Source of the DNA: Thermosynechococcaceae cyanobacterium YX3bin19
Lineage (GTDB): Bacteria > Cyanobacteriota > Cyanobacteriia > Thermosynechococcales > Thermosynechococcaceae
Assembly: GCA_030447595.1 (NCBI GenBank)
Contig: JAUJON010000016.1
Span: forward strand, 1 to 37,915
Direction: 5' to 3'
Length of the DNA: 37,915 nt
Below are positions 17,129 through 26,693 of the stretch, piece after piece (within the stretch, counting starts at the first letter, position 1; each line of letters opens with the position of its first letter). A program made the position numbers and the translations under genes. The notes under the pieces were generated by a model. It was not told the origin of the DNA. It searched no databases and worked only from the letters and a program-made list of their open reading frames with translations.

Positions 17129-18178
17129 ATGGTTCAGGTACCCCAGCGTTTCACTGATCTTACCTCCGCCACTCTTAAAGATGATGAACTGCATTTCCAA
17201 TTGCCGGATCCAGAGGATGAGCAGATTCCAGAGCTAGAGTTTCAGCGGCAGGTAGATACAGTTTGGCGAGTCTGCGATCGCTTTGACCTGCAAACCGATA
17301 TCTGGCGCGGCCGTATTTTACGAGTCGTCCGCAATCGCGAAAAACGCGGCGGTGATCATCGCGGTAGTGGATTTTTGCACTGGCTGCAAGAGCGAGAGAT
17401 TAGTAAAAGCCAAGCTTACTCTTTGATTGAGATTGCCAATAGCGCTGACACGCTTCTAGACAAAGAATATCTCGATCCGGCTACTGTAGAGCGCTTCAGT
17501 AAAGGCGCATTTATTGAAACCGCCCAGGCTGCCCCAGAAGTGCAGCAACTGATCAGTGAATCAGCCCGGAATGGCGATCGCATCACTCGGCGCGAAGTCC
17601 GCCAAATGGCCGACGAGTGGACGGCAATGACCTCGGACCTTCTACCTGTGGAAGTGAAAGAAAAGGCCACCACTCAAACCATTCCCACTCGTTACCTGGC
17701 ACCATTGGTGCGAGAACTAGAGAAGCTTCCCGAATCTCATCAAAAGTTTTTGGGGCAGGAGCTAGTCCAGAATCCTGATACCGATACCTTAAAACAGGTA
17801 ACGGCAGAGGCTCGCTACCTAGCAAAATATCTTGCAGCAGCAGCCCAAGTCCAGGCACTCGGTCAAGGCTCCTTTGACCTGGAACTGGCACTGGAAGAAG
17901 CGCTGCGGCTAGACTGCTTAAATTCAACTGCCGAGCTGGTCAACCAGGCAGCTCAGCTTGAACAGACAATGGTCAAGCTCTACACAACCTGGAAACGGCT
18001 TAACAGCCTAGCTGAGCAGCTCTACCTGGATAGTGGTAGCAGTACACCCCACCTGCGATCGCTCTTGAACAGCCTCAATGGTTTAGCGGGAGAAGTGATG
18101 GAAGTGCAGCTTGGCAACCCGGAAAACAACGGGACCTCGCGGACTATCCGGCTCAAAGTACTTTCTGATCTAGAGTAG
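17129..18178 (+). CDS. Conserved hypothetical protein, possibly DNA-binding
   Basis: A 349-residue intact soluble protein without signal or membrane segments. The N-terminal 40 residues are acidic. Residues 45-150 are charged and helical, with REKRGGDHRGSGFLHWLQER and EISKSQAYSLIEIANSADTL; the latter resembles a ParB/DUF3102-type helix-turn-helix, and DRITRREVRQMADEW follows. The C-terminal half is helical (YLAPLVRELEKLPESHQKFL, then LAKYLAAAAQVQALG). I cannot name the family; a DNA-binding or regulatory role is inference from the HTH-like stretch. It is flanked by unrelated small genes and shows no disruption. Confidence 0.6.
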   Translation: MVQVPQRFTDLTSATLKDDELHFQLPDPEDEQIPELEFQRQVDTVWRVCDRFDLQTDIWRGRILRVVRNREKRGGDHRGSGFLHWLQEREISKSQAYSLIEIANSADTLLDKEYLDPATVERFSKGAFIETAQAAPEVQQLISESARNGDRITRREVRQMADEWTAMTSDLLPVEVKEKATTQTIPTRYLAPLVRELEKLPESHQKFLGQELVQNPDTDTLKQVTAEARYLAKYLAAAAQVQALGQGSFDLELALEEALRLDCLNSTAELVNQAAQLEQTMVKLYTTWKRLNSLAEQLYLDSGSSTPHLRSLLNSLNGLAGEVMEVQLGNPENNGTSRTIRLKVLSDLE

Positions 18179-18221
18179 GATAACAAGCCTGGCAGTAGCC
18201 ATAAGTACCTGCGCCAAAGGT

Positions 18222-18507
18222 TTAGCTTGTTTCAGCAGCCAAAGTTGGTTGGGAGGGTTCTCGGCTCGAGCCGTATAGGTCAACAAATCTTCTAAAAAGC
18301 CACATTGTTTCGTGATCTGAAACCCTACTTAAGCTGAATGAACGGTGTATGTTTCTTTCAGATAATTTGCGTAAATAGGGCAAATCCTCAAAAGGGTTAA
18401 ACAAGCGGCGATATGCAAAAGAATTTGCAGAAATAGCCTGGGCCAGCCCAGATCGCTGTAAATATCGATCAACAATCTATGCTCAGTATCATTTAGAGGA
18501 AGAGCAT
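18222..18507 (-). pseudogene. Decayed unrecognised gene
   Basis: Minus-strand pieces join into a protein-like sequence over different frames: ATG 18507 with MLFL, then NDTEHRLLIDIYSDLGWPRL, then AISANSFAYRRLFNPFEDLP, then YLRKLSERNIHRSFSLS, VSDHETMWLFRRFVDLYGSS and a stop at 18222. Two or more indels are needed. The composition and continuity suggest a former gene of about 95 residues lying just after the 18520-19170 gene on the same strand. Family not recognised. Confidence 0.35.
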
Positions 18508-18519
18508 TAAAGATGACGG

Positions 18520-19170
18520 TTATTTTTTTGCTGTTGTAGAGTGGGATACAAGTTCAACAGTATAGGGAGTATGCAATATCAATCCCACTTCAACAATTGG
18601 TTGCCGCCAAATTCTCAAAGCATTAATTGGAGAATCTAAAATAGTTTTAAATTTAATCATGCCCCCTATGGGCGTGTGACGAAAATTGCTAACGTCACTG
18701 ATTCTGAGGGTATTGAGACTAAAACCGTGAACTTTTTCCAGGTGCTTTAAGTTTAGTAAGTGAGAGATTTGGCAGAGATCAGGAACAGGCAAAATGTACT
18801 CTTGGCTGATTAGATGTTGCGTTTGCAACTCCAACATTCTCGCTTTAGCTGTGCATAGATAGACTTCGTCTTGGTAAGAACCCGAACTGGATCGGTAGTT
18901 TTGCAACACGCCTATATTACTGCTACTTGAGATTTCCTCTGGCTTCAAGCACAGCCAACCTACCAAGAAGAAAGAAGCTATACATAACCATAGAAGTTCT
19001 ATGGCAGATAGGTGGCCGTCAGCAATTGCAGCAACGCTCCTATCAGTAATTCCAAATAACCAAGATGGAATACCGAAACTCCAAATACGATTTTTGAGCT
19101 TGGCTCCAGGAAGCAAAAACTCTTCGCGCTTCATAGCTTCATACTTGTTGTGCAAGATATCAGTAGGCAT
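18520..19170 (-). CDS. Hypothetical membrane-anchored protein
   Basis: A 216-residue ORF I do not recognise. It has one clear membrane segment at about residues 57-75 (LLWLCIASFFLVGWLCL), preceded by a weaker hydrophobic stretch (FGIPSWLFGITD), so the N-terminal 50 residues and the 140-residue C-terminal part would lie on opposite sides if only one helix crosses. The C-terminal part mixes beta-like and charged stretches (KFKTILDSPINALRIWRQPI). No catalytic motif is seen. Upstream, 857 bases contain no gene. Confidence 0.45.
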   Translation of the reverse strand: MPTDILHNKYEAMKREEFLLPGAKLKNRIWSFGIPSWLFGITDRSVAAIADGHLSAIELLWLCIASFFLVGWLCLKPEEISSSSNIGVLQNYRSSSGSYQDEVYLCTAKARMLELQTQHLISQEYILPVPDLCQISHLLNLKHLEKVHGFSLNTLRISDVSNFRHTPIGGMIKFKTILDSPINALRIWRQPIVEVGLILHTPYTVELVSHSTTAKK

Positions 19171-19682
19171 AGAAATTTAAGGAAGTAAAGATTTTTCTAT
19201 TTGTTTTTGCGTATACAAACGTCTCTGAAAGGGCTGTCTGGAGGGGAATAATCTAAAGTGGCTAATATTCAGCAGGGAACGAGCTGGATGCTGCATTGAC
19301 TAGTAGAGACTGCTGTGCAAACTGTATCTGAAGAACGAAGCGCTGCCTAAGCACATTAGGGGTTTTGATCAATAATCAACCCCTTAGCTTTGAAACCTGC
19401 GGAGATAGCACGGACCAGAACACCAGATTCTAGACAACTGTTGTAGGACCGTGCGCTCGATTCTGCTTGGTTCTGATGTATAAGCTCTTTTCCCCAGCTG
19501 CTCCTGCTATAGACATCCAGCAAACTTGCCTCAGCGTATGGAGCTCTATATTAAATTATTTTAAATATAATTGACAATCGGCCCCTTATATAGTTCATCT
19601 TGATTCTTATGATAGCTAGACTTCCTTAGCCTTTGGATAGAAATGGAGGTATCTAAAGGAGGAGATTCAGGTTAATCAAGAT
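19171..19682. other. Geneless region with small hairpins
   Basis: No convincing ORF on either strand. Two inverted repeats stand out: AGGGGTT-ttgatcaataatc-AACCCCT at 19358-19385, and GCACGG/CCGTGC (about 19407-19452) enclosing ACAAC-T-GTTGT. A very AT-rich stretch (19548-19570) followed by TTGACA at 19571 may be a promoter for the RNA candidate downstream, but no well-spaced -10 box is evident. Confidence 0.4.
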
Positions 19683-19816
19683 AGGCTCATGGAGCCTGCG
19701 CCTCTCTAGAAGCTACAGCTTCATAGTCTGGATGATTGACTTGCTGTAGCTCTAGCCCTTGTCTGCAAAGCAATAATTTGAACTCTGAACGGAGATTTTG
19801 TAGAATTTAGGCAGAC
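19683..19816 (+). ncRNA. Candidate structured non-coding RNA
   Basis: Three consecutive inverted repeats: AGGCTC-ATG-GAGCCT (19683-19697); CTAGA-a-GCTACAGC with GCTGTAGC-TCTAG (19706-19755), whose loop holds a further AGTC/GACT pairing; and GTCTGC/GCAGAC (19761-19816). The middle element is a 13-bp stem with a one-base bulge. No ORF of useful size covers the region. I cannot match it to 6S RNA, tmRNA, RNase P or a riboswitch class. The strand is assumed from the direction of the following genes; pairing would also hold on the other strand. Confidence 0.35.
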
Positions 19817-20027
19817 TACTAGGACTATTGGTCTACTTCTGGAGCACCTTGCATTGAAGACTTTTGCGGTAATAGTCTGCGGCGATCGCCCGTACCTTAG
19901 CCCACCGCAAGCGCTAGTTGGAAAATCTTACAGCGCTCGTCAAAGCCCTTTATAGGGAGCAATAGTCGGCAAGCTTAGTAGGTAGAAAAAAGTTTGCAAG
20001 AAGGTATAGTCCAGTTATTTTCAGTTA

Positions 20028-20339
20028 ATGAGGCTGCCGGAACGCACCATCAACATTAGGGAAGCCTATCTACACGAAGACACCCTAATTGCTAAGCACT
20101 TTTATCAATTGTGGCGAGATAACGATGTTCCTGAGCACTCTATCCGGTCCAATTGGCTTGAGGTCACAGTCCAGTTTATTAACCACGCTCGCCAGGAATT
20201 ACACTACAAGGCTTTTATTGCAGAGGTCAGCGGTACCGTAGTTGGATCTGCAGGTTGCCAGCTCTTTAACGGCAGGAATTTAGCCAATGAAGCCAACCGG
20301 ATCTCTCACTTCCACTTTTTCCAGGGCTTGCCAGACTAG
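20028..20339 (+). pseudogene. GNAT acetyltransferase, 3'-truncated
   Basis: The first 85 residues look like the start of a GNAT N-acetyltransferase: NIREAYLHEDTLIAKHFYQL, then a helix, then AFIAEVSGTVVGSAGCQLF, the strand pair before the acetyl-CoA site. The expected V/I-x-x-x-x-R-x-x-G-x-G/A CoA-binding motif never appears; the frame ends after SHFHFFQGLPD at 20339 and nothing similar follows before ruvB. It is probably a remnant left by a deletion. A short functional protein is unlikely. Confidence 0.55.
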
Positions 20340-20382
20340 CACAGGTTAACTAAAGTAGGTTCAACTAAGATGGTAGTCAGTC

Positions 20383-21513
20383 ATGGCAATCCTTTCTTCT
20401 AAGCAACAGGCTACATCAGTACAACAGAAAGAGATTCTTTCTGGAGCGGCTGATTCCGATTGTGCGATTTCTGCCGATCAATCAGTTCGTCCTGGGTCGC
20501 TTTTAGAGTCCAAAGCGATGAGTGATGAGCGCAACGGCAAGCATGATGAGAAGCTGAGGCCCCAGCAGCTTACTGACTACGTAGGGCAAAAAGAGCTGAA
20601 AGAGGTGTTGCAGATTGCTATCCAAGCGGCTCAATCTCGGAAAGAACCTTTAGACCATCTACTGCTCTACGGACCGCCAGGCCTGGGTAAAACCACGATC
20701 GCATTAATCCTGGCAGGGGAAATGGGGGTGAACTGTAAAGTCAGCAGTGCCCCAGCCCTAGAGCGTCCCCGCGATATTGTCGGTTTATTGATGAACTTGC
20801 AGCCGGGAGATGTGCTGTTTATTGATGAAATCCACCGGCTAGCCCGGATGACGGAAGAACTGCTCTACCCGGCAATGGAAGACTTCCGTCTGGATATCAC
20901 AATTGGTAAGGGGCAAAGTGCCCGGACGCGCAGTATCCCGTTGCCCCCTTTTACCCTGGTGGGGGCGACGACTCGTGTGGGAGCCTTATCTTCTCCTTTG
21001 CGCGATCGCTTTGGCTTTATCCAGCGGTTGCGGTTTTACGAAACGGATGAACTGGTTCAGGTTGTCCTGCGAACAGCAGGAATTCTCCAAACTGAGATCA
21101 CCCCCGATGCTGCTGCTGAAGTGGCCTGCCGGGCCCGGGGAACGCCTCGAATCGCTAACCGACTGCTGAAGCGGGTGCGAGATTATGCAGAGGTGAATGC
21201 GGTCGCTCCTGTGACCCAGGCGATCGCCAATGAAGCGTTAGACTTATTTACCGTCGATCCCAGTGGGCTGGATTGGACCGATCGCCGTTTGCTGACGGTG
21301 ATGATTGAACACTTCAACGGTGGACCTGTGGGTCTAGAGACAATGGCGGCAGCAACTGGCGAAGACGCCCAAACCATTGAGGAAGTCTACGAACCTTACC
21401 TACTGCAAATTGGCTACCTCAACCGAACTTCCCGCGGCAGGATTGCCACTGCTGCTGCCTGGAAGCATCTAGGTTACCAACCCCCTGACAGCCAGCTCTC
21501 TCTAATGGCTTAG
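20383..21513 (+). CDS. ruvB: Holliday junction branch migration helicase RuvB
   Basis: RuvB is the hexameric AAA+ motor that drives Holliday junction migration with RuvA. The 376-residue protein has a 50-residue N-terminal extension before [12 protein letters not shown], as cyanobacterial RuvBs often do. Walker A is GPPGLGKTT near residue 97, Walker [10 protein letters not shown] near 145, sensor 1 LVGATTR near 190 and the [18 protein letters not shown] region near 253. The C-terminal winged helix ends with [14 protein letters not shown]. Intact. Its last 12 bases overlap the convergent HAD gene. Confidence 0.96.
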   Translation: MAILSSKQQATSVQQKEILSGAADSDCAISADQSVRPGSLLESKAMSDERNGKHDEKLRPQQLTDYVGQKELKEVLQIAIQAAQSRKEPLDHLLLYGPPGLGKTTIALILAGEMGVNCKVSSAPALERPRDIVGLLMNLQPGDVLFIDEIHRLARMTEELLYPAMEDFRLDITIGKGQSARTRSIPLPPFTLVGATTRVGALSSPLRDRFGFIQRLRFYETDELVQVVLRTAGILQTEITPDAAAEVACRARGTPRIANRLLKRVRDYAEVNAVAPVTQAIANEALDLFTVDPSGLDWTDRRLLTVMIEHFNGGPVGLETMAAATGEDAQTIEEVYEPYLLQIGYLNRTSRGRIATAAAWKHLGYQPPDSQLSLMA

Positions 21514-22365
21514 AGTTAGGGAAAAAATGCTTTCTGGTGTCAACTGTTCTACATTCTCTAAGACCACGACGGCGCCAGATTGCTGCAGCCGGGCTGCATA
21601 CCTCGCCCAGTCCTGAACGTGAGGCGGCACAACCCCTACCCCAATCCAAGCTCGAGAGTGGTGGATAGCCTTTACTTGTTGAACAGTGTACAGATCGGCT
21701 ACCGTATCTCCAACATAAAGGACAGGTAAATTAGCCCCAACCTCATACTGGGCTTCCAGTTGGTTGACCGCCGCCACTAGACCTGTTGGATCAGGTTTGC
21801 TAGGAGCATCCTCCATGGCAACCAGAATTGGAGCCCGTAAACCTAGCCGCCGTTCTAACACATAGGTTGCTGATGCCCGAGTTGCACCACTGAAAAACCC
21901 CCAGAAAATGCCTGAGCAAGACAAAGCCTCTAAGTAACGGGAACTTATGAGTAGCGGTTCATTCTGAATATAGCCAGTCCAGCTTTGTGGTGTTGGCCCC
22001 CGGTATCGGGCTTGGAAAAAAGCCACTAGCGTCTCATAATTCAGGTTGACTGTAGCTCTGGAACATCCCTGGGTTTCAAAGTAGCGATAGACCATTTCTT
22101 GGGATGCTTCCCAATCGTTATTCCAGAGTCCTTCCAACTTTAGAGAATCTATTTCGGTCTGAGTAGGTCGGTAGGCACTACCCGTAAAATGCTCAACCGT
22201 GTCTGCTAAAGCACGACGGTAGGACCCCGATACATCTCGGATCACCCCATCGATATCAAAAATGACTATAGCAGCAACGGCTTGCGCTTGAAAGATGCTG
22301 ATTTGTGGAGAAAATGGATCCAAGGCTTTCCTGCCAATCCTATCTTTACCTAGAATGTAGTACAA
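21502..22365 (-). CDS. HAD-superfamily hydrolase (TIGR01548-like)
   Basis: A 287-residue haloacid dehalogenase-type phosphatase of a group common in cyanobacteria. Motif I is [20 protein letters not shown] (Asp nucleophile and acid/base Asp), with [19 protein letters not shown] in the cap-to-core region, the lysine near [14 protein letters not shown], and motif [15 protein letters not shown]. The substrate is unknown. The first 30 or so residues (from ATG 22365) precede the point where homologues usually begin, but no closer ATG is available, so the start is uncertain. The 3' end overlaps ruvB by 12 bases. Confidence 0.75.
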   Translation of the reverse strand: MYYILGKDRIGRKALDPFSPQISIFQAQAVAAIVIFDIDGVIRDVSGSYRRALADTVEHFTGSAYRPTQTEIDSLKLEGLWNNDWEASQEMVYRYFETQGCSRATVNLNYETLVAFFQARYRGPTPQSWTGYIQNEPLLISSRYLEALSCSGIFWGFFSGATRASATYVLERRLGLRAPILVAMEDAPSKPDPTGLVAAVNQLEAQYEVGANLPVLYVGDTVADLYTVQQVKAIHHSRAWIGVGVVPPHVQDWARYAARLQQSGAVVVLENVEQLTPESIFSLTLSH

Positions 22366-22437
22366 TCTTCATCTCTTAGAATAAGATCAAAGACTACAAA
22401 GCTACTAGAAAGCGGGAAAATTAACCTGGAGGCGTGA

Positions 22438-22737
22438 TTGACAAAGTTTATTTTGAAGGTGCTCTGGCTCGATGAGAACGTTGCACTTGCCGTTGATCAA
22501 GTTGTTGGTAAAGGGACTAGTCCCCTAACCTCTTACTTTTTTTGGCCCCGAGATGATGCTTGGGAACAGCTTAAAACAGAGTTAGAAAAGAAACGCTGGA
22601 TTTCCGAAGTTGACCGAATTGAAATCCTCAACAGGGCTACTGAAGTCATCAACTACTGGCAGGAAGAAGGTAGAAAGCGCCCTGTAACTGAAGCGCAGGC
22701 TCGGTTTCCCGATATCACCTTTACCGGGACTGCTTAA
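22438..22737 (+). CDS. PSRP-3/Ycf65 family ribosomal protein
   Basis: A 99-residue protein matching plastid-specific ribosomal protein 3 (Ycf65), a small-subunit protein of cyanobacterial and plastid ribosomes (cS23). The family's conserved stretch is nearly complete: [20 protein letters not shown], then [20 protein letters not shown] and [19 protein letters not shown] at 22438 is a likely start, with GGAGG 5 bases upstream; the preceding residues in that frame give no better start. Intact. Confidence 0.92.
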   Translation: MTKFILKVLWLDENVALAVDQVVGKGTSPLTSYFFWPRDDAWEQLKTELEKKRWISEVDRIEILNRATEVINYWQEEGRKRPVTEAQARFPDITFTGTA

Positions 22738-22795
22738 CTGAGCGGCTCTGTTATCCAAGATTGTCAGGTCACTCAGGTTCCTCAGGCGGCCTTTC

Positions 22796-22850
22796 TCCTA
22801 GACCTCAAAGCGGTCTAGGATAGGTCGGTAGTTTGGGTAAACCACAAACG
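22796..22850. terminator. Convergent terminator hairpins
   Basis: TCCTAGACC (22796-22804) and GGTCTAGGA (22812-22820) form a perfect 9-bp stem with a 7-base loop. A second hairpin, GTTTGGGT/ACCaCAAAC (about 22832-22848), is followed by GTTTT. They lie between PSRP-3 and the converging CorC-type gene and could end transcription from both sides. Confidence 0.6.
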
Positions 22851-22855
22851 TTTTA

Positions 22856-24331
22856 TCAGGACTGTGCTGGATGACTGTTGTCTGTAGACATTTTGTTAGG
22901 AACCGTTGAATCAGCCATTTGCGGCCCGGTGGATGAGTGGGCCTCTAAGTGCCGAATCTGAATTTGGTTGAGCCGGGGCCCTTCAGCCGATAAGACTATA
23001 AACTCTAAATTTTCATAGTAGGAAACTTCCCCTGCAGCAGGGATTTTCTGTAGCTGGTAAAGGACAAACCCACCTAGGGTTTGGTACTCATCTACGAACG
23101 GTAAATTCAGGTGTAACTGCTCATTTACTTCTTCTAGGTCTGTTTGAGCTTGAACAACAAACGTATGCTCATCTAACATTTGAATTGAAGTTTCGTTCGC
23201 ACCTGCAGGTTCATAGGCGCGGCCAATGATTTCGGCAACCAAGTCTTTGAGGGTGATAATCCCGGCAGTACCGCCAAACTCGTCAACAACAATCATCACA
23301 CCACTACCGGAACGCTGCATCAGTGGTAATAGGTCGCTTAGCAAGACTGTTTCCGGGACAAATCTCGCCGGCTGAATCCAGGGTTGGATTAAAGTTTCTG
23401 AGGCTAGAATCCCTTGGTCTAGTGGTTTAGCCAATTCGTTGAAGTAGATCAGACCGCGGATATCGTCCAAGGATTCTCCAATCACTGGGTAGCAAGCATG
23501 CCCGGTGTTTGCCACCTCATTTAATAGTGTTTGGAACGTAGCAGTAATTGGAACTGCATCAATCTTAGTTCGAGGGACCATGACCTCTTCAGCCACCACT
23601 TCCCCAAACTCAAACACATTGCTCAGTAATTCTCGTTCTTCTGCCTCTAAACCACTAGACTCAGTGGAGGTAGCAATAATTAACTGAATCTCTTCTGGAG
23701 TAAGCTGGTTAGACCATCCCTGGCCCTGTGTACTGAACCCCTACCAAACGCAGCAGCCAGCGAGTAGATTGATTGAGAACCCAAATAAAGGGATTGAAGA
23801 AACGGCTGATGGCTAGGCTTGGCGGACCTAGGAAGCGTGCTAGTTGTTCGGGTACAGTAAGGCCACAGACTTAGGACAAAGCTCACCCAGAACAATTTGC
23901 AAGTAGGCAATGATTAAGAATGCAATGGGAATTGCTAAAGAATGAGCTAAGGGGGTACGCACTCCATTAAGTAAAGGCAAATACTGCATCCAGACCTCAA
24001 CCACAGAAGCCATTGTGGTTTCTCCTATCCACCCTAAGGCTAGGCTGGAGAGGGTGATACCTAGCTGGGCCGTTGAAAGCAGCCGGTCAATACTTTTCTG
24101 CAACTCCTGAACATTCTTTGCTGGGGCATCTCCTGCCTCCGCCAGTTGATCAATTCGTGATCGCCGGACAGAAACAATAGAAAACTCAGCAGTCACGAAG
24201 AAGGCATTAATTGCAATTAATATCAGAACCAAAAATAGCCGCAGCAAAACGTCCGGCCCATCCAATCGAGTCATTGCCTCAGCCGGGACGGTATCCGCGA
24301 CGACTAAATATCCAATTGGTGGAGTAATCAT
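22856..24331 (-). pseudogene. HlyC/CorC-type (CNNM, CBS) membrane protein, frameshifted
   Basis: From ATG 24331: a DUF21/CNNM membrane domain (LRLFLVLILIAINAFFVTAE, then SSLALGWIGE, LQIVLGELCPKSVALLYP), broken near 23850. The middle part continues in another frame (PSLAISRFFNPFIWVLNQST, then RWLLRLVG) and a further shift near 23650 leads to the tandem CBS domains (FGEVVAEEVMVPRTKIDAVP, then GSGVMIVVDEFGGTAGIITL) and the CorC C-terminal domain, ending at 22856. Intact relatives transport or sense Mg2+ and other divalent ions. Two or more frameshifts in a 1.5-kb gene. The CBS part alone (from ATG 23617) could still be expressed. Confidence 0.82.
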
Positions 24332-24451
24332 CCTCCTCGTAAGTAGGGCGATAGAGTACAGATTTGAACCATTGCCGCTATCACTGAGAAAAAGTTCGCC
24401 GTCGAAACTGGCTGAAGTTAAAGTGCTTTGAGCTACCTGTCTATCTGCTCT

Positions 24452-24703
24452 TCAGCGCTTAGTAATGCTGCTGGTACGAGCTTTAACCTGCTCTAAAATA
24501 TCTTCTTCTTGAACAAAAGTTGCTTGCTGTGGCTTGCTTCTGTTGGCAGCCCCACCTAGAACAGGACTGATAGCAGGTTGAGTAACCCCTTTAAGTGCGG
24601 TGCGACCAAAGGAAAATCCCCAAACACCACTAATGGTGCCGACTACAAGCATAGAAGCCAGTAAGATTATTGTTAGCGCGATAGTTGAATTCAATCTCAT
24701 CAT
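24452..24703 (-). CDS. Small single-pass membrane protein, cyanobacterial
   Basis: About 83 residues from ATG 24703. One N-terminal membrane segment (LTIILLASMLVVGTISGVWG) is followed by GFSFGRTALKGVTQP, a motif I associate with small conserved cyanobacterial proteins of unknown function, and a hydrophilic tail. An upstream in-frame start at 24766 would add a poor 21-residue prefix; the ATG at 24703 directly before the hydrophobic stretch is preferred. Intact; no operon partner. Confidence 0.55.
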   Translation of the reverse strand: MMRLNSTIALTIILLASMLVVGTISGVWGFSFGRTALKGVTQPAISPVLGGAANRSKPQQATFVQEEDILEQVKARTSSITKR

Positions 24704-24909
24704 GCTTACCCTACTACAGTTTATGCCACCAAGCCAAAATTGAGATTGGTAAATCTTGAGGCGCACTTGCCAGCGTTAGCATCCAGTCCTTAATATAGCG
24801 AGTAATGTTAGTTACAAAGACTCAATCGATGGGCTTTTAGCTGGATAACTACAGTTCACTAACGGCCATAAAAGTTAAGCTGTAGTGTCAAAATACAATA
24901 GGAACTTAC

Positions 24910-24982
24910 CCAGGGTTGGCCGAGCGGTTTAGGCAGCGAACTCATAATTCGCCTCAGGCAGGTTCAACTCCTGCACCCTGGA
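24910..24982 (+). tRNA. trnI-CAU: tRNA-Ile(CAU), lysidine-type
   Basis: A 73-base cloverleaf: acceptor CCAGGGT/ACCCTGG, D-arm in GGCCGAGCGGTTTAGGC, anticodon stem GCGAA/TTCGC around loop CTCATAA (anticodon CAT), T-arm GCAGG/CCTGC with loop TTCAACT, discriminator A. The D-arm and loop sequence closely resemble chloroplast trnI-CAU, so I call it the isoleucine tRNA whose C34 is changed to lysidine by TilS rather than a methionine tRNA. CCA is not encoded; a T-tract follows. Confidence 0.82.
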
Positions 24983-25065
24983 CTTTTTAAGGCTAAGCGG
25001 ACTAGGGTCCGTAAAACAGACTGCTGCTAGAGCTGCTTACCTATTGCTAATTGGCTAGCTAGGAC

Positions 25066-25446
25066 TCACGGTGCTGGATTTCTGCCATCTTGTTTGATTG
25101 AGTGGACTGAGGTACTGTAGGGGTTAGCTAAATCTGGCGTCCGTAGAATTGGCCCCCTGGAAGCCTGCTGCTCTAGCAGGTCTTGGTAAATAACTTCAAT
25201 CCGTTGAGCATCTTTAGCAAGTCTGTTCTCGTCATAGCCAATACCAAAAAGAAAGCGGGCGTCAGCGCCAGTCGTGCGTTGTTCGAAAAAACCACCAGAA
25301 GATTGGATTGCAGCCCTGTCAACCACTTCAGGAATCGTTTCGCTGGCGCTTGAAATCTCCTCTTCTGCAAATACACTGGATCCATAGGGAACAGGACACA
25401 TAGTCAGCACGACTATACCAATCAATTGTTCAAACCTCACCCGCAT
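25066..25446 (-). CDS. Small secreted hypothetical protein
   Basis: A 126-residue protein with an N-terminal signal peptide (LIGIVVLTMCPVPYGSSVFA, cleavage likely near residue 27). The mature part has FFEQRTTGADARFLFGIGYD and RLAKDAQRIEVIYQDLLEQQ, then LRTPDLANPY. I have a weak memory of similar sequences in other cyanobacteria but no function. The start lies 41 bases from the divergent pyrE start, so they share a short promoter region. Intact. Confidence 0.6.
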   Translation of the reverse strand: MRVRFEQLIGIVVLTMCPVPYGSSVFAEEEISSASETIPEVVDRAAIQSSGGFFEQRTTGADARFLFGIGYDENRLAKDAQRIEVIYQDLLEQQASRGPILRTPDLANPYSTSVHSIKQDGRNPAP

Positions 25447-25487
25447 TGGTTGAATCCTCTATTTTCTTCAATTTAGCTTACCCACCC

Positions 25488-26150
25488 ATGACTGATGGAA
25501 TACAGACCATCTCTGCTGGAACACCAGCAAGACAAGCCAACCCGCCCACAGCAGGCGCGCTGACCGAAGATATCGGTGTTTTACGTCAAGAGTTACTCAA
25601 GTTATTCTGCAAGTTCGCCTACCGTAGGGGCGACTTTGTTTTATCATCAGGAGCACGGAGCTCCTACTACATTAATGGTAAACAGGTTACCCTTCATCCC
25701 CAGGGAGCTTTGGCTATCGCTCAACTGCTAGTATCTCTATTGCCAGGAGAAACTCAGGCCGTAGCAGGATTAACCTTAGGCGCTGATCCAATTGTAAGTA
25801 CCGTTAGCGTCATTTCTGCGCTTAAAAATAGGCCTCAGCCAGGGGGCATCCCAGCCTTAATTGTCCGAAAAGAAGCCAAAGGGCACGGGACCCAAGCCTT
25901 TATTGAAGGCCCTACCCTCCTGGAAGGCAGCAGGGTGGTGGTACTAGAAGACGTGGTGACAACAGGCCAATCTGCCTTAAAGGCAGTGGAGCGTTTGCGC
26001 TCTTGCGGCTACACAGTCAACCACATCATTGCTTTAGTAGATCGGCAACAAGGGGGAGCTGATTTATATCGAGACGCAGGTCTAAAATTTGAAGCTATTT
26101 TCTCAATTCAAGAAATTCAAGCCTGTGCTCATGAGATAGAAGCAGGCTAA
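25488..26150 (+). CDS. pyrE: Orotate phosphoribosyltransferase
   Basis: PyrE joins orotate and PRPP to give OMP, the fifth step of pyrimidine synthesis. The 220-residue protein has the OPRT entry region YRRGDFVLSSGARSSYYING, GLTLGADPIVSTVSVIS, the mobile-loop region RKEAKGHGTQAFIEG and the PRPP-binding motif VVVLEDVVTTGQSALKA near residue 150. I prefer ATG 25488 (MTDGIQTISAGTPARQ) to the in-frame start at 25446, which overlaps the divergent gene. pyrC lies in the same window at 36904, but they are not adjacent. Intact. Confidence 0.93.
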   Translation: MTDGIQTISAGTPARQANPPTAGALTEDIGVLRQELLKLFCKFAYRRGDFVLSSGARSSYYINGKQVTLHPQGALAIAQLLVSLLPGETQAVAGLTLGADPIVSTVSVISALKNRPQPGGIPALIVRKEAKGHGTQAFIEGPTLLEGSRVVVLEDVVTTGQSALKAVERLRSCGYTVNHIIALVDRQQGGADLYRDAGLKFEAIFSIQEIQACAHEIEAG

Positions 26151-26186
26151 TTCTTTTATTCAGTACTTGTGGCAAGCTAAAGCAAT

Positions 26187-26474
26187 TTAGACATTGGGAT
26201 TGACATCCTTAGCCATTGAACGGTAATCATCAGGCTCGCCTGTTGACTCAAACTCCGGTTTTGTTTTCTCGGCTCCGGGGATGTTTCGCGTAGCAGCTTC
26301 AGCTCCGCCACCACTCTTGTCAACCTCACTAACGCTATAGTTTTTAGATGCCTCGTAATCGGCTGAAACATCCACAGGTACTCGTACGTTATTTCGGTCT
26401 TCAGTAGCTGCTTCAGCTTGGCGTTGGGCATCTTCGGGTTGATAATCACCTTTGCTTGTAGATGATCCGCTCAT
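26187..26474 (-). CDS. Small hydrophilic conserved protein
   Basis: A 95-residue, highly charged protein without signal or membrane segments: GDYQPEDAQRQAEAATEDRN, then VPVDVSADYEASKNYSVSE, with an acidic tail ending DDYRSMAKDVNPNV. The pattern recurs, as I remember it, among cyanobacterial hypothetical proteins of unknown function. The likely ribosome-binding site is AGGAG just upstream of ATG 26474. It is probably largely disordered. Intact; convergent with pyrE. Confidence 0.6.
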   Translation of the reverse strand: MSGSSTSKGDYQPEDAQRQAEAATEDRNNVRVPVDVSADYEASKNYSVSEVDKSGGGAEAATRNIPGAEKTKPEFESTGEPDDYRSMAKDVNPNV

Positions 26475-26693
26475 AGATTGCTCCTAGGAGAACTTTTACT
26501 GGTATCTCAACATTCTATTGGAATGATCCCCACTATTTTTACTCCCCTGTAGGTAGATCCTTGTCACAAATGCTTGAAGAGGGGCAACCTTTCAAGACTG
26601 ATTTGCATCTCTAATACCTCTTTTTCTGAGAGGCGCTCTCGGAAGATAAAGTGGTATTGTCTAAGTCAATTAAATCTCATTAGGAAATAAACT

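Noticed and set aside
19643-19675. 10-codon ORF starting ATGGAGGTATC next to AAAGGAGG
   Set aside because: A possible leader peptide, but no conserved pattern; the GGAGG is inside the ORF and no gene follows closely.
24910-24982. Elongator tRNA-Met reading of the CAT anticodon
   Set aside because: The body matches chloroplast trnI-CAU much better than methionine tRNAs; kept as tRNA-Ile.
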